Shown: positions 44,523 through 50,739 of the stretch, one piece after another
How the letters are laid out: each line of letters starts with the position of its first letter
Numbering within the stretch: position 1 is the first letter of the stretch
DNA from: Nitrosospira sp.
GTDB taxonomy: Bacteria; Pseudomonadota; Gammaproteobacteria; Burkholderiales; Nitrosomonadaceae
DNA length: 50,739 nt
Direction of reading: 5' to 3'
Assembly: GCA_013450215.1 (NCBI GenBank)
Contig: JACDSH010000012.1
Coordinates: forward strand, 1-50,739
Translations under genes and position numbers: made by a program
Notes under the pieces: model-generated
Seen by the model: only the letters and a program-made list of their open reading frames with translations
Database searches by the model: none
What the model was told of the DNA's origin: nothing

Positions 44523-46259
44523 ATGAAATTATCAAAAATTACGGTGGCAGTTGTTGCTGCTTTAGGTGTCGGACTGGGTGCGGGGATGGCATCAACCGCC
44601 TTCGCACTCGATCTTTACGTGGACAAGAAAACTAAACAGATCTTTACAGAGGCAGGTCCTGGACGGGAGAAGATTGGTTCCTTCACCAAGGTTGATGATG
44701 CTCCTGCTGAATCTGCAGTAAAAGCAGATGCATCCGATCCAACGCAACTCCGAAGAGATCGATCAGCTGCAATGAGGGAAAAGGCTGCAAGTGCGCGCCT
44801 GATTAATGATGTCGCGGTTCTTCAAGAACGTGTTAAGGAGACCGAGAGTGTCCACATGAAGTTTGATGACCGTGGTCTACACTTTGAGAGCAAGGACGGC
44901 AACTTCTCGATGTCCTGGAATGGACGGTTACAAGTCGCATCACAGTACAACTTTATCAATGACCCCCAGGCTAATTCTAGTTATCTAAATAGTCACGGAG
45001 ATATTACTCAAAGCCTCCCTAATGAATTCAATAGCGGCATGAATATTCGCCGAGCTCGTTTGGGTGCTGAGGGTACCTTCATGAAGATTTTAGATTACAA
45101 ATTTGAGTACGACTTTAGCCGAGCCAATGGAACGGTGGCAGCCGGAATTACTGACGCATTCGTACGATTGAATCAGAGTAATGCGCTGTCATATAAATTG
45201 GGATCCTTTAAGGAACCATTCAGCTTGGAAGAGGCGGCCAGTAACCGATACCTCACCTTTATTGAACGTCATATGTCAGTCAATACCTTTGTTGATAACC
45301 CAAACACCTACAAGACCGGTATCGGCGCCAATTATGCGATCCCCCGGTGGCAGACCGGTTGGGCCTTTATGACAGAGCCGGTCGGCGCCTGGTCATCAGC
45401 CTCCACCTCGGTTAATTCGGGTAGCTCAGGAAATGGCAATGGTAACCAAAACCGAAATAACGGATCCGGAGACATGGGGTGGGAGGGCATCGCCCGCATA
45501 TCTGGTCGACCATTTATGATTGATGATACCCGCTTCGTTCATGTTGGTATGTCTGGTGGCCATACCGACGTCACTAACTCGTATAAGTCTGATGGAAGCT
45601 TTCAAGGTGCGGGTGGAACGGGTGGTGGTGGTGGGATGGCCTTCTTTGCCTTCCCTGGAACCAACGTCGACCGAACCAATATGCTGAATACCGGTAACTT
45701 AACGTATGGGAGTGCAGGCACTGCGAACCAAGTCCGGATAGATAGCTATGATCGATACGCAGCGGAAATCTGGTTAAATCACGGCCCATGGTCAGTTCAA
45801 GGGGAATACCTCCGTACCAATATTAATGGCCTAGGGTACGGCGGCGAGCATCTGACTGGCGCCTACGGGTTCGTAAGTTACTTCCTGACCGGCGAATCTA
45901 AGGCCTATCACGTTAGAAATGGAGCGGCGAACCGGTTAAGACCTAGACAGCCCTTTGGTTGGACCAAGAATAGTGGATGGGGTGCTTTTGAGGTTGCAGC
46001 TGGTTATGACTATATTGACATGAATAACGGGATCATTAAAGGAGGTAAGGCGGACATGGCCAGAATGGGCTTAAACTGGTACCCTCACTCAAATATTAAA
46101 TGGCAAGCCAATATTCAGCACATTTTAGATGTGAATACTGCCGGCACTCCGCGCAATGAAGCAGGTACAGGGTTTTCAGGTGGCGCTGGCGCGCGTACCA
46201 ACGGTATGAATAATGCCGATATGACCTTCTTTGTAACGCAACTCCAGGTCGATTTCTAA
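44523..46259 (+). CDS. Phosphate-selective-type porin (OprO/OprP family)
   Basis: A 578-aa outer-membrane beta-barrel protein. A signal peptide ends at ASTAFA. A charged stretch (about residues 60-110, RDRSAAMREKAASARLINDV and onward) is likely a coiled coil, as in OprO and OprP. The barrel then begins with FSMSWNGRLQVASQYNF, contains NIRRARLGAEGTF, and ends QLQVDF with the terminal Phe needed for insertion. Surface loops are rich in Gly, Asn and Ser, as in SGNGNGNQNRNNGSG near residue 300. OprP-type channels take up phosphate or polyphosphate. The PHO-box repeats upstream support this substrate, but the Arg ladder could not be checked by eye. GGGAGGGA precedes the ATG. Confidence 0.88.
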   Translation: MKLSKITVAVVAALGVGLGAGMASTAFALDLYVDKKTKQIFTEAGPGREKIGSFTKVDDAPAESAVKADASDPTQLRRDRSAAMREKAASARLINDVAVLQERVKETESVHMKFDDRGLHFESKDGNFSMSWNGRLQVASQYNFINDPQANSSYLNSHGDITQSLPNEFNSGMNIRRARLGAEGTFMKILDYKFEYDFSRANGTVAAGITDAFVRLNQSNALSYKLGSFKEPFSLEEAASNRYLTFIERHMSVNTFVDNPNTYKTGIGANYAIPRWQTGWAFMTEPVGAWSSASTSVNSGSSGNGNGNQNRNNGSGDMGWEGIARISGRPFMIDDTRFVHVGMSGGHTDVTNSYKSDGSFQGAGGTGGGGGMAFFAFPGTNVDRTNMLNTGNLTYGSAGTANQVRIDSYDRYAAEIWLNHGPWSVQGEYLRTNINGLGYGGEHLTGAYGFVSYFLTGESKAYHVRNGAANRLRPRQPFGWTKNSGWGAFEVAAGYDYIDMNNGIIKGGKADMARMGLNWYPHSNIKWQANIQHILDVNTAGTPRNEAGTGFSGGAGARTNGMNNADMTFFVTQLQVDF

Positions 46260-46294
46260 GAGTGCCATAACACTCGCTTCAAGACGTAATCCTC

Positions 46295-46326
46295 AAGGGC
46301 CCCGGAGATCTCCGGGGCCCTTTTTT
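46295..46326 (+). terminator. Intrinsic terminator after the porin gene
   Basis: A perfect palindromic stem, GGGCCCCGGAGATCTCCGGG continuing to GGCCC (46297-46320), is followed by T6. The stem is very GC-rich with almost no loop, so one or two central pairs must open. Confidence 0.93.
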
Positions 46327-46485
46327 ACATCTACAGCTCTAGTCCTCATAAAGATAGAGCACACTGATCTTGTATCAACCGGTGCATCCCCAAGGGAGAG
46401 CTGCTAGAATCCATGCAACATCCTCTTGAAAAAGAGAAATATTCCCTCAACGAACTAACTCTGTCCATCGCTTGTCGAACTTTTT

Positions 46486-47127
46486 ATGGAACGAATTATT
46501 GCCATTATTCTTGTCCTTGCATCCGTCAGCCCGCTCACGTGGGCATTCGATGTGAAGAGCCCCGGACCAGAATGGACCGAGGCCAAGCGGTCTCATGAAT
46601 TAGTCATCTTCATCAAAGACGTGAATGAGGGTCGTAAGATCATTGCGGTTTCAGAAGTGAATGCCTTGCCTGAGGCCATCTTCAATATCGTTAGCGATAT
46701 CGAAAACCACTCCGAGTTTATGCCCTATGTGAAAGAATCGAGGATACTGAGCCGCAGTAGTGATACCGAGCTTGTTTTCTATCAACGTATCGCACCCCCA
46801 TTCGTGAGCGATCGCGATTATCCACTCAGATTCACAATGACCCGCGGCACACCAGCAAATGGAAATGTATTCAAGACCGAGTGGAGCGTTACTCCAAAGA
46901 CCATCCCCGAGATCAAGGGTGTTGTGAGACTCACGCTCAATGATGGATCCTGGCTGATAGAGCCAACCGATGGGGGTAAACGGTCGCGCCTCACTTACAC
47001 ACTGTTGACCCACCCGGGTGGGATGATTCCAGACTTCGTTGTAAACCAATCAAATACCGTTGCAATCCCAAAGTTATTCGAAGCGGTCAAGAAACGTGCG
47101 ACCGAGAAGAGGATTGCATTAAATTAA
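46486..47127 (+). CDS. START-domain (SRPBCC-superfamily) protein, secreted
   Basis: A 213-aa exported protein. The N-terminus MERIIAIILVLASVSPLTWA is a good signal peptide cleaved before FDVKS. The rest fits a START-type lipid- or ligand-binding fold: PEAIFNIVSDIENHSEFMP, YQRIAPPFVSDRDYPLRF, GSWLIEPTDGGKRSRLTYTL and a C-terminal helix NQSNTVAIPKLFEAVKKRA. This matches the periplasmic START-domain proteins of unknown function found in many Proteobacteria. There is no clear ribosome-binding site before the ATG. It stands alone between the porin terminator and the DCC-family gene, 62 bp apart. A role in lipid transport is plausible but not shown. Confidence 0.82.
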   Translation: MERIIAIILVLASVSPLTWAFDVKSPGPEWTEAKRSHELVIFIKDVNEGRKIIAVSEVNALPEAIFNIVSDIENHSEFMPYVKESRILSRSSDTELVFYQRIAPPFVSDRDYPLRFTMTRGTPANGNVFKTEWSVTPKTIPEIKGVVRLTLNDGSWLIEPTDGGKRSRLTYTLLTHPGGMIPDFVVNQSNTVAIPKLFEAVKKRATEKRIALN

Positions 47128-47189
47128 GTCAGCCTCTTCTCGTCTAAAAAGACGATCCAGCACCACCCATCATCGTCATACCATCAAAT

Positions 47190-47558
47190 ATGCCCAGCAA
47201 GGTCTACTACAACAGCGCCTGCCCCGTCTGCGATGCGGGCATTAAAGATCAGCGCCGTCGCATGGAGGGGTGTGGCCTAAAGGATATCGAGTGGGTCGAT
47301 GTGCACGCTCATCCGGAAATGGTGTCCGAGCTTGGCGCATCACTGGAAGAGGTGCGTGAGCGTCTGCACGTTAAGGACTCAGATGGTCGGATCAGTGTGG
47401 GGTCAGATGCATTCACCCACCTCTGGTCACAAACCCATGGACAGCGCTGGCTTGCTGCGGCGTTTCAGTTGCCCGTACTCAAGCAGGCCATGCGTTTAAT
47501 GTATAACCTCTTCGCACGACTGCTCTATCGCTGGAATCTCGCCAAGAAGAACTGGTGA
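47190..47558 (+). CDS. Thiol-disulfide oxidoreductase DCC family protein (DUF393)
   Basis: A 122-aa protein of the DCC/DUF393 family. The motif YYNSACPVCDAGIKDQ near the N-terminus has the CxxC of the family, with the Asp after it. IEWVDVHAHPEMVSELG and the later KDSDGRISVGSDAF, the WAA-like RWLAAAFQLPVLK and the C-terminal NLFARLLYRWN complete the pattern. Members are thought to be thiol-based redox or electron-transfer proteins. There is no signal peptide. The convergent pyrC lies 64 bp downstream. It may share a transcript with the START-domain gene. Confidence 0.88.
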   Translation: MPSKVYYNSACPVCDAGIKDQRRRMEGCGLKDIEWVDVHAHPEMVSELGASLEEVRERLHVKDSDGRISVGSDAFTHLWSQTHGQRWLAAAFQLPVLKQAMRLMYNLFARLLYRWNLAKKNW

Positions 47559-47622
47559 TGGCGTTACGAATGGCACCCCTTCAGAAGAGGGGGTATATCT
47601 GAGTGGAGTCAAGGGAGGTGCG

Positions 47623-48675
47623 TTAAACTATCTTCCAGTGAATGTCTTCCCCCGCCCGTAGCGGAATTAGTGCCTCTCCAAAAAACTTCATCTCAGATGG
47701 AACTCTCCAGCTCTCCTTCACCAGCGTAATGGTCTCCCGGTTACGCGGTAGCCGGTAGAAATCTGGGCCATGAAAACTTGCGAAGGCTTCCAGTTTATCT
47801 AACGCCCCCACCTGATCGAAGGCCTCTGCATAAAGTTCAATGGCGGCATGTGCGTTGTAAATGCCCGCACAGCCACAGGAAGACTCCTTACTAATCTTAG
47901 AGTGAGGGGCGCTGTCGGTCCCTAAGAAAAATCTTGTATCGCCACTGGTAGCCGCATCGACCAATACCTGTCTGTGACGCTCTCGCTTGAGTACTGGTAG
48001 GCAGTAGTGGTGAGGACGAATACCGCCCTGGAAGATGGCGTTACGATTCAGTAGCAGGTGATGCGGGGTAATGGTCGCAGCGATGCCATTCGACGCAGCT
48101 CGAACGAAGTCCACCGCCTCTTGGGTCGTGATGTGCTCCATCACCACCCGTAATTGTGGGAATCGTTGGGTGATGGGGAAGAGCACCTGATCAATGAAGA
48201 CCCTCTCCCGGTCAAATATATCCACCTCGGGGTCAGTCGACTCACCATGCACGAGCAACGGCATGCCCACCCTCTGCATCTCACCGAGCGTGGCATAACA
48301 ACGAGCGATATCCGTCACCCCTAAATCAGAGTGGGTGGTCGCCCCGGCAGGATAATATTTGACGCCATGGACTACTCCACTGGCCTTGGCAGCGACGATC
48401 TCCTCAGGGGTGGTATGGTCGGTCAGGTACAGCGTCATAAGCGGCTGAAAGTGCATCCCTGGAGGCAAGGCTTCCAGAATACGATCACGGTAAGATGCCG
48501 CCATGTCGGTTGTCACCACCGGAGGCCTGAGATTGGGCATGACGATGGCCCGGGCGAAACGATGCGCTGTATGGGGCAACACGGCCTTCATCTGCGGTCC
48601 ATCGCGAAGATGAAGGTGCCAATCGTCTGGGCGGGTGAGGGTTATCGTCGTCAAAATGCTGTGTGCCGTAACCAT
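47623..48675 (-). CDS. pyrC: Dihydroorotase
   Basis: A 350-aa zinc enzyme that closes N-carbamoyl-aspartate to dihydroorotate in pyrimidine synthesis. Class II signatures are present: [14 protein letters not shown] with the HxH metal ligands, [25 protein letters not shown] with the Lys that is carbamylated, [16 protein letters not shown], and [15 protein letters not shown] near the C-terminus with the catalytic Asp. The ATG is at 48675. It is a single gene convergent with the DCC-family gene. An imperfect set of inverted repeats lies in its leader. Confidence 0.96.
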   Translation of the reverse strand: MVTAHSILTTITLTRPDDWHLHLRDGPQMKAVLPHTAHRFARAIVMPNLRPPVVTTDMAASYRDRILEALPPGMHFQPLMTLYLTDHTTPEEIVAAKASGVVHGVKYYPAGATTHSDLGVTDIARCYATLGEMQRVGMPLLVHGESTDPEVDIFDRERVFIDQVLFPITQRFPQLRVVMEHITTQEAVDFVRAASNGIAATITPHHLLLNRNAIFQGGIRPHHYCLPVLKRERHRQVLVDAATSGDTRFFLGTDSAPHSKISKESSCGCAGIYNAHAAIELYAEAFDQVGALDKLEAFASFHGPDFYRLPRNRETITLVKESWRVPSEMKFFGEALIPLRAGEDIHWKIV

Positions 48676-49117
48676 TTCTGGTGTGATCCAAGATTGTACC
48701 CCAACCGCTTAATTGATACGTCCAGAGCTATATTTTGATGCCTTCAACTTCACCCTTCAGAAGGAACTCCATTTGCCATTATCTTTGAAGGCTAGTTCCT
48801 TGGGAGCATTCAGCCGCTGTTACCTCGAGCTCAGCTAACTCTGACCACCCCCTTCCTTTATAGCCATTTCCTTCAGAAAGCTCAGATAACAATTCATGAT
48901 CAATCTTTTTTTCAGTCGAACTCTCTCATCATTTAGTCGGTGCTAATTGAATAAATTCAGAACTAAATTCACCTCTCAATTCCAGCTCTCTTATATCGCT
49001 CTAGATCTACTAAAGTCCACGGTTGACCTAGACGGCTTATCTTAGAGCTCTTTAACAACAGGCGGGGTTAACAAGACTGGTATGGGCATCCATTCCATTA
49101 CTTCAGAGTTGACCCCG
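48676..49117 (-). other. Intergenic region (442 bp) between pyrC and the TPR-glycosyltransferase gene
   Basis: Both flanking genes read leftward, so this holds the pyrC promoter and the end of the glycosyltransferase transcript. Inverted repeats are AAGGAACT (48761) with AGTTCCTT (48794), CCTTCAA (48741) with TTGAAGG (48785), and GCGGGGTTAAC (49062) with GTTGACCCCGC (49108). No gene or known RNA was recognised, and no T tract marks a clear terminator. Confidence 0.5.
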
Positions 49118-50739
49118 CTAATGCTTAATCTCAATATGATCTGGCAATAAGTCATTTTGATATCGCTCATACATTTCAGTGTACGCATCTTCAATGTGAC
49201 GAGTAAATAGCGGTGTATCAAATAGAGGTGTAGTTAGTCTATTTGCAGCCAATTTATTTTTAATGTTTTGATGCTTAACGCGATTTGTTGCCAACTCAAT
49301 TGCAAGAATCCCATATTCAGCTCGCGTGTTCGTAATTAACTCTGGCAAATTAATGGCAGTAAGCAAACTAGCCGCCATCCTGCTCGCGAAGGATTCCCCA
49401 ATGCATGTTATTACAGGCAACCCTGCCCAAAGTGCATCACTAGCAGTTGCACCAGCATTATAGGGCAGCGTATCTAAGAATAAATCGGCGATTTGATAAC
49501 TTGCCAAGTACTCTGGCAATTGCATTCTCTTTGCGAATACTAGACGCTGCGGATCTAGACCACGCTTTTCCGCTTCTTTACGTAAATTTACAACAGCTGT
49601 TTGGTTGGCCTCAGACAGCCACAAAACACTTCCCGTAACCGAATTAAGAATGCTTATCCAACTATCAAAAACATGCGGCGTAATCTTATAGCTACTATTA
49701 AAACAGCAGAATACAAAACCTTCTACAGGCAATCCCAACTCCTCTCTAGTAAATTTCTTACCTGAAATTACTCTCTTCCTGTCATTTACCTGAAAGCTAT
49801 TTGGCAAATACGCTATCTTCTCTACGTAATGCTGCTGACTGTGTTTCGGAATAATCGTCTTGTCTGCAATCAGATAATCTATATAGTCAGCTCCTGAAGT
49901 GCCGGGGTAACCGATATAACCGACTTGTATTGGAGCTGCCCGATACGAAAAGATACCCATCCTGTTATTTCCAGTATGCCCCCCCAAATCAATAGCAATA
50001 TCAATTTTTAAGCTCCTAGCGAGGATCGCTACCGCGCTATCAGGCTGGGATGTAACATCAATAAATTTATCAAATGCTGCCATTACCCTTTTTCTCATCG
50101 CATCATTCGTATCAGCTCCGAATGAGAAAGCAATCAACTCGAATCGCGATCTATCATGTATTTCAAATAACTCTGCCGCTAACAATGAGACAGCGTGATT
50201 TCGAAAGTCAGCAGAAAAATACCCAATACGAATTTTATTTGAGCGTTGTAGCTTAAGGATAGGCCCTAAAGATAAATTATAAGGATTCCTATCCTTAGTC
50301 CATATCTCTGCTGCTTTACGCTGTATGAGCAATGAAGTTGTTAGGGAGAGGATACCGAAGCTTGGGGAAGACTTGATACCTAATTCGATTTTTGTTATTA
50401 ATTCAGCAACATTACTCTCTAGATTACTCCAATCATTCAAATGCATTCTTGCGTGAAGTCGCATACCAATCAAGTAATCTAAATCTGGCTTTAATTGAAT
50501 TGCTTTGTCATAGCTCGAAGCAGCAGCATCAAATCGCTTAAGGTGTTGAAGCGCATTGCCACGGTTGTAGTAGGCCTTCACATAGTCCGGATCTAATTGA
50601 ATCGCTTTATCATAGCTCACAACAGCCGCCTCAAGTTGCTTGAGGTCGTGAAGCGCATTACCACGATTGTAATAGGCTTCCGCGTAGTCCGGATCTAATT
50701 GAATCGCTTTATCATAGCTCACAACAGCCGCCTCAAGTT
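49118..50739 (-). CDS. TPR-repeat O-GlcNAc-transferase-like glycosyltransferase (GT41), N-terminus beyond window
   Basis: At least 540 aa of a protein open to the right edge, so its start lies outside. The N-terminal part is a run of 34-residue TPR units (SYDKAIQLDPDYAEAYYNRG and copies). A linker follows, then a GT41 catalytic region of the SPINDLY/OGT type: IRIGYFSADFRNHAVSLLA with the His of the active site, DIAIDLGGHTGNNRM, GYIGYPGTSGADYIDY, FNSSYKITPHVF with the Lys that contacts UDP, and LDTLPYNAGATASDALWAG. These enzymes add sugars to Ser or Thr of proteins or act in surface glycosylation. The gene is visibly richer in A and T than its neighbours, which suggests recent acquisition. Confidence 0.88.
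   Translation of the reverse strand, partial: LEAAVVSYDKAIQLDPDYAEAYYNRGNALHDLKQLEAAVVSYDKAIQLDPDYVKAYYNRGNALQHLKRFDAAASSYDKAIQLKPDLDYLIGMRLHARMHLNDWSNLESNVAELITKIELGIKSSPSFGILSLTTSLLIQRKAAEIWTKDRNPYNLSLGPILKLQRSNKIRIGYFSADFRNHAVSLLAAELFEIHDRSRFELIAFSFGADTNDAMRKRVMAAFDKFIDVTSQPDSAVAILARSLKIDIAIDLGGHTGNNRMGIFSYRAAPIQVGYIGYPGTSGADYIDYLIADKTIIPKHSQQHYVEKIAYLPNSFQVNDRKRVISGKKFTREELGLPVEGFVFCCFNSSYKITPHVFDSWISILNSVTGSVLWLSEANQTAVVNLRKEAEKRGLDPQRLVFAKRMQLPEYLASYQIADLFLDTLPYNAGATASDALWAGLPVITCIGESFASRMAASLLTAINLPELITNTRAEYGILAIELATNRVKHQNIKNKLAANRLTTPLFDTPLFTRHIEDAYTEMYERYQNDLLPDHIEIKH
50525..50739 (-). repeat. 102-bp TPR-encoding DNA repeats
   Basis: Successive TPR units repeat at the DNA level with a 102-bp period (34 codons). 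At least 55 bases at 50583-50637 are identical to 50685-50739, and the second copy runs into the window edge. The innermost unit, toward the catalytic domain, has diverged. Such near-identity points to recent duplication or homogenisation, and copy number may vary between strains. Confidence 0.85.

Noticed and set aside
48331-48738. 135-codon plus-strand frame over the pyrC start
   Set aside because: It is antisense to the conserved metal-binding end of dihydroorotase and has no ribosome-binding site.
50525-50739. CRISPR-like direct repeats
   Set aside because: The 102-bp period equals 34 codons and the frame encodes TPR motifs, so this is a protein repeat.

Overview
The window looks like a chromosomal segment of a betaproteobacterium of moderate GC. 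The support is gene order: def-fmt-rsmB-DUF4390-ntrY-ntrX, tkt-gap-pgk-pyk-fba, and metK followed by ahcY (with an S-adenosylhomocysteine riboswitch) and metF are arrangements I associate with Betaproteobacteria, especially Nitrosomonadales-type genomes. The genus cannot be fixed from the sequence alone. I saw no tRNA, rRNA, insertion sequence, prophage or CRISPR array.

Left part (1-8.4 kb). A plus-strand cassette (2-hydroxyacid dehydrogenase fragment, extended SDR epimerase/dehydratase, HAD phosphatase) converges on a six-gene minus-strand locus. In transcription order the locus encodes a YghO/bCerS-like GNAT acyltransferase, a MobA-like nucleotidyltransferase, LptF- and LptG-type permeases, a diacylglycerol-kinase-family lipid kinase and a Tam41-like nucleotidyltransferase. 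I read it as a candidate pathway that makes and exports an unusual, possibly sphingolipid-type, anionic lipid. This is the most interesting region of the window.

Middle (8.8-26.7 kb). A small two-helix membrane protein and topB are followed by a roughly 650-bp gap where many relatives carry lysM-dprA-smg. Next come def, fmt, rsmB, a DUF4390 protein, an NtrY-type sensor kinase and an NtrX-type regulator whose AAA+ domain appears catalytically dead. The central carbon run tkt-gap-pgk-pyk-fba follows and closes with a strong terminator. A large hairpin separates gap from pgk.

Right part (26.7-50.7 kb). This holds polyphosphate genes (CYTH-CHAD protein and ppk1), yggX, argA, rsmE, a thioredoxin-like protein with an inositol-monophosphatase-family enzyme, the TrkA/TrkH potassium uptake pair and a serine-glyoxylate-type aminotransferase. 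The methyl cycle follows (metK, SAH riboswitch, ahcY, metF), then DUF2024, a PstS-type phosphate-binding protein and a phosphate-selective-type porin preceded by PHO-box-like repeats. The window ends with a START-domain protein, a DCC-family protein, pyrC and a truncated, AT-richer TPR/O-GlcNAc-transferase-like gene that runs off the right edge. Polyphosphate synthesis, PstS and the PHO-box porin give this half a phosphate storage and scavenging theme.
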